A stretch of 29,191 nucleotides of DNA from Methanobacterium sp. (GTDB lineage Archaea > Methanobacteriota > Methanobacteria > Methanobacteriales > Methanobacteriaceae): positions 1 through 29,191 of the forward strand of contig JAHKLP010000068.1 in the NCBI GenBank assembly GCA_020855015.1, given 5' to 3'. The notes under the pieces were generated by a model. It saw only the letters and a list, made by a program, of their open reading frames with translations. It did not search any database and was not told the DNA's origin. The translations under genes were made by a program, and so were the position numbers. Below are positions 7,744 to 15,678 of this stretch, piece after piece (position 1 is the stretch's first letter; every line of letters starts with the position of its first letter).

Positions 7744-8514
7744 ATGCAAAAAGCGTACAAAATCGCATTTATCGGTTATTTATTCGTTCTAGTAATCAGT
7801 GCACTGGCACCAATCATATTGAATAATGAACAACTCCAGTCAGCAGTACTGTTTCCCATGGTTCTAATATTGGTCTACATAACTAAAATGAAGTGGAAAG
7901 ATGTTGGTCTAAACTTCGGAAGTCTAAAAGATTATGTTTGGGCTATTTTATATCCTCTGGGAATCTGTTTGCCTATCATTCTAATTGCTCTTTTGACTGG
8001 GAATATTGGTGAAATTAATTACTCTGAAGAAATGACCGGAAAAATTGCTTATCTCTTTTTTATGACACTAATTCTGGCATTCACCACGGAGGAAGCCTTT
8101 TTCAGAGGCTGGCTCTTTGGAGTGCTGGAAAGGGATCAGATAAATCCAAAATTAATCCTCATCCTTACTGCCCTTGCCTTTGCATTATGGCATTTCCCCC
8201 TTTTCTTTATAGATCCAGGTTTTGTGTGGACCATGCTCCCCCTATACCTTATTGGAGGGATTGTTGGAGGTCTGATTTTCGGACTCCTAAGATATATCTC
8301 CGGCTCTATCATTGTATCCTCATTTTCCCATGCATTATGGAATACCATAGTATACACCCTATTTGGATTCGGGAGTAGTATTGGAGTTCTAAATATAAAA
8401 ATGACCGATTTTTACCATCCAGAAAGCGGTTTGCTAGGATTAATGTTTGGCATCATCTTCGTGGTCATTTTATGGTTCTGGACTTCCAAAAAAGTAGGTT
8501 TCAATTCCACTTAA
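7744..8514 (+). CDS. CPBP-family intramembrane metalloprotease
   Basis: A 256-residue multi-helix membrane protein of the CPBP (CAAX protease and bacteriocin-processing, Abi) family. The glutamic/metal protease signature is intact: TTEEAFFRG gives EExxxR at about 116-121, His150 lies in FALWHF, and SFSHALWN gives His196 and Asn200. About eight hydrophobic segments are visible. The start at 7744 is chosen because GGAG lies eight bases before it; an in-frame ATG at 7720 has no such site. Some family members cut prenylated or signal-anchored peptides, while others confer bacteriocin self-immunity; the substrate here is unknown. It is divergent from the MBL gene and shares an AT-rich promoter gap with it. 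Confidence 0.87.
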   Translation: MQKAYKIAFIGYLFVLVISALAPIILNNEQLQSAVLFPMVLILVYITKMKWKDVGLNFGSLKDYVWAILYPLGICLPIILIALLTGNIGEINYSEEMTGKIAYLFFMTLILAFTTEEAFFRGWLFGVLERDQINPKLILILTALAFALWHFPLFFIDPGFVWTMLPLYLIGGIVGGLIFGLLRYISGSIIVSSFSHALWNTIVYTLFGFGSSIGVLNIKMTDFYHPESGLLGLMFGIIFVVILWFWTSKKVGFNST

Positions 8515-8994
8515 TCATAAATATAAATCTTGTACTACCAATAAAAGAAACAAATGGGAAATCACTTAGATATTGCTATTCTTCGGGCTTTATATCATTA
8601 TATTAAACTTAGATCAAAAAAAATAACGCTGAAAAAAATTTTATAATAGTTTCCAGTCTATGTGTATAGGTTTTTCAATCAAAAAGCCAAACTATTAAAA
8701 ATTAAAATGTTTAAAGACTATAATTGTTGTATTAATCTTTTTTTAAGGCCTTTCTAGGCCACATATACTAAATAGAACATTCATATAAAAATAATTATTC
8801 CATTTTTACACTCCCATCATTCCAAAATAACTTCCAATTATAATTTTTATCAACAAAACGAACTATTAGAATTTTAGATTTGATATTGGGTAACTGTTGG
8901 GGAAGATATGGGTCTGATCTGGGTATTAACTTGGAATAACCATTTATCTAATCAAGACTTTATTTAGTTCAAACACCAATGGAGGTGATAAAGA
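8515..8994. other. Intergenic region before the Cys-rich secreted protein
   Basis: About 480 bases without a clear gene. A T run followed by GGCC-TTTCTA-GGCC near 8746-8763 could form a small hairpin. A GGGGAAG site near 8898 precedes a 19-codon reading frame, too short and unsupported to call. The strong GGAGGTG site at 8981-8987 belongs to the next gene. A promoter must lie here, but several TATA-like stretches compete. Confidence 0.4.
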
Positions 8995-9345
8995 GTGAAC
9001 AACCTGAAAAAAGGTGCAATAATCTGCGCCTTAGTAATGATGATCAGCATCGTACCTGCATTTGCATTAAACAATACTAACAATACAACTACTGATCAGA
9101 ACAGTACCACCACAAACACAGCAGGTGAGCACCAATATGGGCAAAACACCGATGGAAGTAATGGAAACTGCGGAACCTGTGATGGATCCTGTGATGGCGA
9201 TCAACACAAATATCAGTACGGACAAAAAAATGGCGCTAATGGATCCGAAAACTGTGATCAAGCCCATAAGTACCAGTACGGACAGAATAATGCTAATGCT
9301 GGGACTGAAAACTGTGATGGTCAAAACTGTAAAAACACAAGTTAA
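8995..9345 (+). CDS. Secreted Cys/His-rich repeat protein
   Basis: A 116-residue protein I cannot assign to a family. Residues 1-24 are a clear signal peptide (KK, a hydrophobic run, then PAFA before LNN). The mature part begins with an Asn/Thr-rich, N-glycosylation-sequon-rich stretch and then has three imperfect repeats: HQYGQNTDG..NC, HKYQYGQKNGANGSENC and HKYQYGQNNANAGTENC. It contains six to seven cysteines (including CGTCDGSC) and regularly spaced His/Tyr/Gln residues. The start is a GTG at 8995, seven bases after a perfect GGAGGTG. It is likely an exported or wall-associated protein; the Cys/His spacing would allow metal binding or disulfide cross-linking. Function is unknown. Confidence 0.8.
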   Translation: MNNLKKGAIICALVMMISIVPAFALNNTNNTTTDQNSTTTNTAGEHQYGQNTDGSNGNCGTCDGSCDGDQHKYQYGQKNGANGSENCDQAHKYQYGQNNANAGTENCDGQNCKNTS

Positions 9346-9351
9346 ATTGTG

Positions 9352-9378
9352 AAAGGTTAATCTATAACCTTTTTTTTT
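9352..9378 (+). terminator. Hairpin and T-run terminator
   Basis: AAAGGTTA and TAACCTTT pair around a five-base loop and merge into a run of T that ends at 9378, seven bases after the stop codon of the secreted repeat protein. This is the clearest intrinsic-type terminator in the window. Confidence 0.7.
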
Positions 9379-9510
9379 AATAGTATTAATAAATCCATGT
9401 TATGTTGTTTTTTAAGGCTATTATAGGGCATGAACTGATCAAAACACAGGGCAACCAGATAGCTTTTACAGACAAAAAAAACTCAATATGGCAGAAATTG
9501 TATTCAATAT

Positions 9511-9684
9511 TTATTTTTCATTTTTTGCCTTTCTGATGATGTTAACTTCCAGTATAAACACTATGGCAAATAGGAAAGTGCTAAGATAGTTGGACCAACT
9601 ATATACTCCCAACCCGAAAATCTCATAAAGACCAATTAATACAACTATTATAGATAAAATTGCGGCCAATAGATTCAAATTCAT
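9511..9684 (-). CDS. Small two-helix membrane protein (57 aa)
   Basis: A short gene on the minus strand in the gap between two plus-strand genes. It encodes 57 residues beginning MNLNLLAAILSIIVV and ending IIRKAKNEK. Two hydrophobic segments (about 4-27 and 34-50) are joined by a short turn with GVYSWSNY, and the basic tail suggests a cytoplasmic C-terminus. An AGGTGAT ribosome site lies six bases before the ATG, a strong reason to accept it as real. No known family was recognised; similar tiny membrane proteins occur in many Methanobacterium genomes as hypotheticals. A role cannot be assigned. Confidence 0.65.
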   Translation of the reverse strand: MNLNLLAAILSIIVVLIGLYEIFGLGVYSWSNYLSTFLFAIVFILEVNIIRKAKNEK

Positions 9685-9867
9685 TTTTACATCACCTGGT
9701 TTGTTTTTTTTATGACGTTAATTTTAAGATACTATCTCTATATTTTATTTTTTAAAAAAAGAGTATGTCATACCATTTATATTATTTTAGTAAAATTTTA
9801 TTTAATATAATTTACCCAAAATAATATAATTTTATATTGGAGTAAATCTTATTCTATCTATTTAATT

Positions 9868-11268
9868 ATGGGAGGCTTGAAAACGAATATCAACATTAAC
9901 TTGAAAACTTGGGGAATGCCCCTAGCTATAATTGCTTTTATAATAGTGATGCTTATCCCTATGGAGGGTTTAAGCTATCCCGGCCACGCAGCAATTGCTT
10001 TACTTGTATTCGCTGTGATAATGTGGGCGACTGAAGCAGTGCATCTGGCTGTTACTTCTTTAATAATTCTATTCATACAACCCATAATTGGTGTTGAAAG
10101 TTTTGATGCAGCAGTAGTCGGATTTGCAAATCCAATAATCTTCCTTATGATCGGTGGTTTTATAATTGCCGAAGCAATCCGAAAAAGTGGATTGGCAACA
10201 CGCTTAACCTATGCCATGCTCAACAAGTTTGGTACCAGCCCGGACCGGAGTCTTTTTGTGGCTGTGTTTTCAACAGGAATTTTATCTGCCTGGATTGAAA
10301 ATGTGGTGGCATTTGCAATGCTCCTCCCCATTATCAAGGAAATTATCCCTTTAATGGGCGTTAATGACCCTGAAAAAGGTAAAAGTAATTTTGCAAAGGC
10401 TATGGTGCTCGGTGCGTCATACGGTTCACTGGCTGGTGGTTTCGGCACCGAGATTGGTACCGCTCCTAACCTTATGGCAGCTGCATACACCCAAATCCCA
10501 TTTGCTAGTTGGATGATATTCGGATTCCCCCTATCCATTATCCTGCTGATTATAATCTGGAAATTGCTTGGAATAATATTCAAACCTGAAGTTAGCGGGA
10601 TAATTGGAGGGAAAGAAACAGTAACCAATAAAATGGAGTCATTAGGACCTATGTCCAAGGTTGAAAAAAAGTCCTTAGTGATACTCTTGTTTACTATTGG
10701 TTTGTGGGTTACCACCAGTTGGACTGGACTTAACAGTTATTCCATTGCCTTAATCGGAGCCGTGCTTTTCTTCATATTCAAAGTTATTGACTGGAAAGAA
10801 GCTCAACGAAGTGTTGATTGGGGGTTAATAGTGTTCTTTGGAGGGGCATTGAGTCTTGGAGCAGCATTGCTCAATACTAATGCAGCAAACTGGCTTATTA
10901 AAGATATTGTTGGCTTGATGGGCAGTGATCCATCAACACTCCTTATCATGGTGGTTCTGATGATAGTTGCAGTATGCATCACGCAGGTAATGTCTAATAT
11001 AGCACTATCAGCCATACTGGTACCTTTATCCGTTACTCTTGCTCAAGCCCAGGGACTATCAGCAGGCACCTATGCAGTACCAGTGGCAATTGCTTGTTCA
11101 TTATCTTTTATGCTCCCCATGGCTGATCCAACAGTGGCAATGGCTTATGGATCAGGATATGTGAAGATTAAAGAGATATTGAAAGCAGGGATCCCCTTAG
11201 TGATTATTGGGATTATACTGACTATTGTCGTTCTGCTGACCCCCCTTGCCAATCCAGCGCTTGGATAA
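9868..11268 (+). CDS. SLC13/DASS-type anion (dicarboxylate) transporter
   Basis: A 466-residue transport protein with about 11-12 hydrophobic segments. It belongs to the SLC13/DASS ion-transporter superfamily (with CitT and ArsB/NhaD relatives): FEATURES visible are the early WATEAVHLAVTSL segment, the GFANPIIFLMIGGFIIAEAI region, GTEIGTAPN (a substrate/cation hairpin with the SNT-like motif altered to GTAPN), and a second-half TQVMSNIALSAILVPL followed by SFMLPMADPTVAMAYGSGY. These point to Na+-coupled uptake of dicarboxylate, sulfate or a similar anion. The ATG at 9868 has no good ribosome site upstream (ATTGGAG is 25-30 bases away), so the message may have a short or absent leader. It is monocistronic and convergent with the next gene. 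Confidence 0.85.
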   Translation: MGGLKTNININLKTWGMPLAIIAFIIVMLIPMEGLSYPGHAAIALLVFAVIMWATEAVHLAVTSLIILFIQPIIGVESFDAAVVGFANPIIFLMIGGFIIAEAIRKSGLATRLTYAMLNKFGTSPDRSLFVAVFSTGILSAWIENVVAFAMLLPIIKEIIPLMGVNDPEKGKSNFAKAMVLGASYGSLAGGFGTEIGTAPNLMAAAYTQIPFASWMIFGFPLSIILLIIIWKLLGIIFKPEVSGIIGGKETVTNKMESLGPMSKVEKKSLVILLFTIGLWVTTSWTGLNSYSIALIGAVLFFIFKVIDWKEAQRSVDWGLIVFFGGALSLGAALLNTNAANWLIKDIVGLMGSDPSTLLIMVVLMIVAVCITQVMSNIALSAILVPLSVTLAQAQGLSAGTYAVPVAIACSLSFMLPMADPTVAMAYGSGYVKIKEILKAGIPLVIIGIILTIVVLLTPLANPALG

Positions 11269-11282
11269 AACGTTATAAATCA

Positions 11283-11313
11283 GATAGAATTCAATCTATT
11301 TTTATTTTTTTTT
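11283..11313 (+). terminator. Probable terminator after the SLC13 gene
   Basis: ATAGA and TCTAT form a short stem around a six-base loop, followed by a T-rich run (about 11299-11313). It lies between two converging genes and could serve the plus-strand transporter. Confidence 0.5.
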
Positions 11314-11363
11314 CTGAAGTGAAAATGCGGTTTTAAAATAATAATAAATCATTGCCCAACATT

Positions 11364-11624
11364 TTATTCTTCTTTTAAAAGTTCTATAAATTTATCCATG
11401 TCTTTAATATTGAAAACATATTTGTGCTGGGCATTTGCACCCTGCATGGACATCAAACAGCTCACAGCTGACTGCATCTGGTAATCTCCAAAAATAGCTT
11501 CAAACCATTCTGCATCCTCAGTTTTTTCAAAGGTAATTTCCATTACACTTGAATGTTTCTCCACAATGCAGTTCTTGTCTTTAAGAGCCTTTTTCAATTG
11601 ATCTAATTTGCTGACAGGTTTCAT
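11364..11624 (-). CDS. Conserved small hypothetical protein
   Basis: An 86-residue soluble protein with an alternating pattern of helix and strand: KLDQLKKALKDKNCIVEKHSSVMEITF at the N-terminus, then a WFEAIFGDYQMQ segment and a C-terminal YVFNIKDMDKFIELLKEE helix. Two cysteines (Cys19 and one in VSCLMSM) are present. It has no membrane segment or known motif, and I do not recognise the family. It converges with the SLC13 gene and is divergent from the tetR-like gene at 11774, so its promoter may share the gap at 11625-11773. Confidence 0.65.
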   Translation of the reverse strand: MKPVSKLDQLKKALKDKNCIVEKHSSVMEITFEKTEDAEWFEAIFGDYQMQSAVSCLMSMQGANAQHKYVFNIKDMDKFIELLKEE

Positions 11625-11716
11625 GGTATCCTTATATTAATTATGTTTCAAGAATGATATGCCATTATCCTATCATTTCTTCTACCCAGAATCCATTACA
11701 TGGGAAGACTTAAATA

Positions 11717-11738
11717 CTAAATCGACTAATCAGTCTAA
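11717..11738. promoter_or_regulatory. Putative TetR operator before the tetR-like gene
   Basis: Read on the minus strand, this 22-bp site is TTAGACTGAT-TA-GTCGATTTAG (given as two half-sites with a 2-bp centre). It matches the site at 12356-12377 at 16 of 22 positions and shares TTAGACTGA and the central GTC. It lies 36-57 bases before the GTG start, overlapping or beside TATA-like elements, as expected for autorepression. Confidence 0.6.
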
Positions 11739-11773
11739 TGAATTTATTTAATGAACTTTAAGGATGATACATA

Positions 11774-12334
11774 GTGAATGAAAAAGAACAAAAAATACTT
11801 GACACATCCCTAGTACTCTTTGTAGAAAAGGGATTTCACGGTACTTCCACTGCAGAAATTGCAAAAACCGCAGGAGTAGCTACTGGTACTCTGTTCCACT
11901 ATTTTAAGACTAAAGAAGAACTCATTGATCGCTTATATATTTACACTAAAGAAAACATCTTAGAAGAAGTAGAAGGAGATTACGACAATAATAAGGCCTT
12001 AAAAGACAATGTTAAATCTTTATGGTTGAAATTTGTATGTTTAGGTCTTAAAGAGCCATACAAATTCAATTTCATAATGACATTCCACTGTTCCCCATAC
12101 ATAACATCCTTCACCAAGGGAAGAATTGAAGACAAATTCGTTGAACTCCTAAAAGTCTATAAAAAAGGATTCAATGACAATCAAATCAAGGAAATGTATG
12201 ATGAACTTTTAATGGATTGTTTCTGGGGCAATATACTTAACACTATAATGCATTTTGAAAAAAATCCTGAAAAAATGAACAATAAAAACATAGATCTTTC
12301 CTTTGAACTATTCTGGGATGGAATATCCAGATAA
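11774..12334 (+). CDS. TetR/AcrR family transcriptional regulator
   Basis: A 186-residue repressor. The N-terminal helix-turn-helix is canonical: residues 8-48 include LFVEKGFHGTSTAEIAKTAGVATGTLFHYFKTKEEL. Residues 60-186 form the variable ligand-binding helical domain (WLKFVCLGLKEPYKFNFIM and later helices). The start is a GTG at 11774 in GATACATAGTG; no strong ribosome site is seen. The next gene, an aldo/keto reductase, begins 55 bases after the stop. Both genes have a similar 22-bp palindromic site upstream, so this regulator most likely represses itself and the reductase until a small ligand, perhaps the reductase substrate, binds. Confidence 0.87.
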   Translation: MNEKEQKILDTSLVLFVEKGFHGTSTAEIAKTAGVATGTLFHYFKTKEELIDRLYIYTKENILEEVEGDYDNNKALKDNVKSLWLKFVCLGLKEPYKFNFIMTFHCSPYITSFTKGRIEDKFVELLKVYKKGFNDNQIKEMYDELLMDCFWGNILNTIMHFEKNPEKMNNKNIDLSFELFWDGISR

Positions 12335-12355
12335 GCATAATTTTTTAGGTAAATA

Positions 12356-12377
12356 TTAGACTGACAGGTCAATCTAA
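12356..12377. promoter_or_regulatory. Putative TetR operator before the aldo/keto reductase gene
   Basis: TTAGACTGAC and GTCAATCTAA flank a 2-bp centre and form a near-perfect 22-bp palindrome (one mismatched pair per arm). AAATATTA just before it could be the TATA box, so binding would block the start of transcription. The site ends 12 bases before the reductase start codon. A related site lies before the tetR-like gene. Confidence 0.7.
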
Positions 12378-12389
12378 CGAGGTGTGATA

Positions 12390-13625
12390 ATGCAGTACAG
12401 GAAAATTGAAAAAAATGGTGATGAAATTTCCGCATTGGGATACGGGGCAATGCGATTACCCACAAAAAACGGTATGATCGACAAAGAAAAGGCTAAAGAA
12501 CAGATATATTATGCCATAGACCAGGGTGTAAATATTATCGACACGGCATACCCTTACCACGGCGGTGCAAGTGAATCATTCCTGGGTGAAATCCTTAAAG
12601 ACGGATACCGGGAGAAAGTAAAACTTTGTACCAAAATGCCGTCGTGGTCTGTTCGAAAATATGAGGACATGGAAAAATATCTGGAAATTCAACTTGAAAA
12701 ACTCCAGACAGACTGCATTGATTATTACCTCATCCACAACCTAAGTATGGTAAAATTTGAAAAGCTAAAAAAACTGGGAGTTTTCAAATTTTTTAAAGAT
12801 GCCAAGGCAAAAGGGAAAATAAATAACATCGGGTTTTCATTCCATGCCGATTTAGATTCTTTTAAACAAATTGTAGACTCTTACAAATGGGATGTTTGTT
12901 TAATTCAATACAATTATATGGATGAACAAAATCAAGCAGGGACCGAAGGATTAGAATACGCCCACTCCAAAGGAATAGGCATATTCATTATGGAACCTTT
13001 AAAAGGTGGACTTCTGGCTGGAAAAGTTCCAGAAAAGGCACTTGAAATTTGGGAAGAGTCCGACACCGGAAGAAGTCCTGCAGACTGGGCACTTCGATGG
13101 GTCTTAAACCATCCTGAAGTTGCCACGGTTTTTTCGGGTATGGGTGAAATGGACCAGGTTCAAGAAAATTTGAAGGTTGCAGAAGAAGCTTTACCCAATT
13201 CGTTAACTGAAGATGAATTAGGGCTTTATGAACAGGCTAAAGAAGTGTATAAAGATCTCATGAAAGTCGATTGTACTGGATGTGGCTACTGTATGCCCTG
13301 CCCCCGTGGAGTAGACATACCACGCTGCTTTAACCTCTACAACCAGAAGTATATGTTTAATAAAAGTCCATCTTTTGATTATTTGGGTATGTTAGGAGGG
13401 GTTTTTTCCGGTCAGGAAGCCTACGCCGGACTCTGTAACGAATGCAAAAGATGTACGAGAGCTTGTCCCCAAGATCTGGAAATACCTGAACTATTAAATG
13501 ATGTCTCCCGTGAACTTGAGGGACGTGGATTTAAATACAAAGTGAAAATCGCAGGAACTCTGATTATGCCTGTTTTTGACGCGTTTATATCATTAAGTGA
13601 CCGCCTTTCTAGGATACGAAGATAA
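12390..13625 (+). CDS. Aldo/keto reductase with C-terminal 4Fe-4S domain
   Basis: A 411-residue redox enzyme. Residues 1 to about 290 are an aldo/keto reductase TIM barrel; the catalytic tetrad is visible as Asp51 (IIDTAY), Tyr56, Lys82 (LCTKMPSW) and His116 (YYLIHNL). From about 300 onward there is a ferredoxin-like region with CTGCGYCMPCP and later CNECKRCTRACP, enough for two [4Fe-4S] clusters. This architecture is frequent in anaerobes and methanogens; the physiological substrate is not known. The ATG at 12390 is chosen because GAGGTG ends five bases before it, rather than the upstream in-frame GTG. It follows tetR and precedes the GNAT gene, probably as one operon under the operator at 12356. 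Confidence 0.9.
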   Translation: MQYRKIEKNGDEISALGYGAMRLPTKNGMIDKEKAKEQIYYAIDQGVNIIDTAYPYHGGASESFLGEILKDGYREKVKLCTKMPSWSVRKYEDMEKYLEIQLEKLQTDCIDYYLIHNLSMVKFEKLKKLGVFKFFKDAKAKGKINNIGFSFHADLDSFKQIVDSYKWDVCLIQYNYMDEQNQAGTEGLEYAHSKGIGIFIMEPLKGGLLAGKVPEKALEIWEESDTGRSPADWALRWVLNHPEVATVFSGMGEMDQVQENLKVAEEALPNSLTEDELGLYEQAKEVYKDLMKVDCTGCGYCMPCPRGVDIPRCFNLYNQKYMFNKSPSFDYLGMLGGVFSGQEAYAGLCNECKRCTRACPQDLEIPELLNDVSRELEGRGFKYKVKIAGTLIMPVFDAFISLSDRLSRIRR

Positions 13626-13669
13626 AGCTGTTCAAATTTCTTATAGTAATGGAAATGAGGAATTATATA

Positions 13670-14095
13670 ATGGAAAAAGTCATAATTAAAAATGGAATAG
13701 ATGAAATGGACTTTGAAAAAGTAACCCAAATGCTCTCTGAGGCAGATTGGAGTCCTGGAATTAAAAATAACGAAGTAAAACAGGGGGCGTACAATTCTTC
13801 ACTGGTCATAGGCGCATTCCTACAAGATGGAACCCAAATAGGTTACGCTCGTGTTGTTTCTGATAAAACTAGATTTGCTTTTATTCTAGACGTCTATGTC
13901 CAAGAAACCCATCGAAAGAAAGGGGTCGGTCAGGAAATGTTGAATTACATCATTTCCCATAAGAAATTGGAAGATGTTTATATCTGGATGCTGATTACTG
14001 AAGATGCCCATGGAGTCTATCGTAAAGTAGGTTTTGAACCTATTTCACACCCTGAAAATTGTATGGAGATACGAAAGGGAAGACCAGAAAGATAA
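13670..14095 (+). CDS. GNAT-family N-acetyltransferase
   Basis: A 141-residue acetyltransferase of the GNAT fold. The acetyl-CoA loop is seen as QETHRKKGVGQEML, after the strand FAFILDVYV; the downstream DVYIWMLITEDAHGVYRKVGFEPI segment is the motif B region that closes the fold. It acetylates an unknown small molecule or protein. GAGG lies nine bases before the ATG at 13670, so this start is preferred over the in-frame ATG at 13649. It begins 45 bases after the aldo/keto reductase on the same strand and is probably cotranscribed with it. Confidence 0.87.
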   Translation: MEKVIIKNGIDEMDFEKVTQMLSEADWSPGIKNNEVKQGAYNSSLVIGAFLQDGTQIGYARVVSDKTRFAFILDVYVQETHRKKGVGQEMLNYIISHKKLEDVYIWMLITEDAHGVYRKVGFEPISHPENCMEIRKGRPER

Positions 14096-14340
14096 AAAGG
14101 AAATACTACTACAAAGTAAATGGCACCAAGTGGATTGCATACCAAGAAAAAAATAGATTTAAATGTTTTTATAAAACAAATGAGAATAAAAAGGCATAAT
14201 TGACCCCACCAATGTGTTTAAATATTTTTTCCCTTCAGCCCCTAATAAATTCAATTTCAGTTGTTCTGGATTGAAAAGATGTTTCTGAAAACTTGAAAAC
14301 ATTAAATACATATTAGGATACATAAAAAAAGTGGAAAGAT

Positions 14341-14859
14341 ATGAAGTTGAAGGAATATATACTCAGCTGTATATGGAGCCCATTGCTTATAATTCAATTT
14401 TTACTGGTTTTTATATTTGGCGTGTATAATGAAGCTGAGATAGACTTCTTAATGTATGCTGGATGGATTATCTGGGCAATTTCAGTAATCTTCGGATTTT
14501 TACCCATAATTGTACTTAAAAAAGAGGGAGGAGTACAAAATGGGGAAAGTTATGTGCATACCAAAACCCTGGTAACATCTAACATCTACTCCATTATCCG
14601 ACATCCCCAATATACCGCCGGGATACTGCTCAGCCTGGCAATGATCCTCATCTCACAAAACTGGCTAATTACAGCCATGGGAGTGGTAGTGATTCTGTTC
14701 TTATACATTGATATTGTATGGACTGATAAGTTTGAGATTGAAAAATTTGGAGACGAGTATAAAAAATACATTGAAGAAGTACCTCGAACTAATTTTATAC
14801 TGGGAATAATCAGGATATTGAAACACTCCAAGGCTAATAAAACCGATAAGAAGTTATAG
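14341..14859 (+). CDS. ICMT/PEMT-like membrane methyltransferase
   Basis: A 172-residue integral membrane protein with about four to five hydrophobic segments. It belongs to the isoprenylcysteine carboxyl methyltransferase / phospholipid methyltransferase group (also called DUF1295- or NnrU-related). The SAM-binding signature is SIIRHPQYTAGILL, followed by a late DKFEIEKFGDEYKKYIEEVPR segment that fits the family C-terminal EE-region. The substrate is presumably a lipid or prenylated molecule. A GTGGAAAGAT stretch directly before the ATG may act as a ribosome site. It lies 95 bases upstream of a soluble methyltransferase with a separate promoter. Confidence 0.85.
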   Translation: MKLKEYILSCIWSPLLIIQFLLVFIFGVYNEAEIDFLMYAGWIIWAISVIFGFLPIIVLKKEGGVQNGESYVHTKTLVTSNIYSIIRHPQYTAGILLSLAMILISQNWLITAMGVVVILFLYIDIVWTDKFEIEKFGDEYKKYIEEVPRTNFILGIIRILKHSKANKTDKKL

Positions 14860-14914
14860 GTGTAAATTAGGCTTTTTGACTTTTATTGCAATAAAAAGAT
14901 ATATTATGAATAAA

Positions 14915-14922
14915 TTTATAAA
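14915..14922 (+). promoter_or_regulatory. TATA box for the methyltransferase at 14955
   Basis: TTTATAAA lies 33 bases before the ATG and is followed by AAGGAG (14939-14944), ten bases before the ATG. The spacing suits a short-leader archaeal promoter. This is inferred from position and consensus only. Confidence 0.5.
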
Positions 14923-14954
14923 TCCGAATTAAATTTCTAAGGAGAAATCTAAAA

Positions 14955-15518
14955 ATGGGAAACAATCAACATGGACATCATAAAGGAAATTCAACTGAAA
15001 TGCTACTGGATAAAGAAAGGATTCTCAAAGAACTTAATATACAACCCGGACAATCAATCATCGATGCTGGATGTGGTAATGGATATATGGCCATGGAATT
15101 CTCCCAATTAGTAAATAATACTGGAAAAGTTTACGCCCTGGATCAATCACAAGAAGCAATAGAAATACTGAAAAACAAAACAAAAGGAACCAATATCTCA
15201 CCAATCAAAGCAGATATTACCCGTGAAACAGGAATAAATGATTCCTCAATAGACCTCATTTATCTTTCAACAGTTTACCACATTTTTTCAAATCAAAAAA
15301 AGGAAACTTTTCAAAATGAAGTAAAAAGATTATTAAGGCCAAATGGCAGATTAGCAATGGTAGAAATTGAAAAAAAGGAAACCCCAATGGGTCCACCCCA
15401 GAACATGAGAGTTTCTCCTGAAGAAATGAAAAATCTCATAGAAATGGAGCCTATTGCACTGGTTAAAGTGGGAGAATACTTCTACATGCAAATATTTGAA
15501 AAAAGAGAAATTGATTAA
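14955..15518 (+). CDS. Class I SAM-dependent methyltransferase
   Basis: A 187-residue methyltransferase of the Methyltransf_11/25 group. Motif I is IIDAGCGNGYMA (about 35-46); ALDQSQEAIEIL is the motif II acidic loop; IDLIYLSTVYHIF is motif IV; and LLRPNGRLAMVEI is the post-IV strand. The N-terminus (NNQHGHHKGN) is rich in His and Asn, which could be a metal-binding tail. Substrate unknown. The start is supported by AAGGAG upstream and a well-placed TATA box. The neighbours are a membrane methyltransferase and a peroxiredoxin, both on the same strand but with separate gaps. Confidence 0.85.
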   Translation: MGNNQHGHHKGNSTEMLLDKERILKELNIQPGQSIIDAGCGNGYMAMEFSQLVNNTGKVYALDQSQEAIEILKNKTKGTNISPIKADITRETGINDSSIDLIYLSTVYHIFSNQKKETFQNEVKRLLRPNGRLAMVEIEKKETPMGPPQNMRVSPEEMKNLIEMEPIALVKVGEYFYMQIFEKREID

Positions 15519-15678
15519 TTGAAATCTTAAATTAACTATTTAAAAAGATTTTTTTAATATTTATTTTGACTCTATAAACCTATAAAATGATAAAAAAAGG
15601 AAATATCTTTTCCGAACAGTTCTATTTTCAAAAAGAACAAATATCATGTTGAACAAAATTAAAAAGTGGTGTGATATT

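Noticed and set aside
8908..8967. A 19-codon reading frame (MGLIWVLTW...) with GGGGAAG upstream, possibly a leader peptide of the secreted protein.
   Set aside because: Too short, no conservation can be judged, and the ribosome site spacing is poor; it may be chance.
12181..12465. Open frame on the minus strand overlapping the tetR-like gene and the operator.
   Set aside because: It is antisense to well-supported genes, has no ribosome site and no recognisable protein features.
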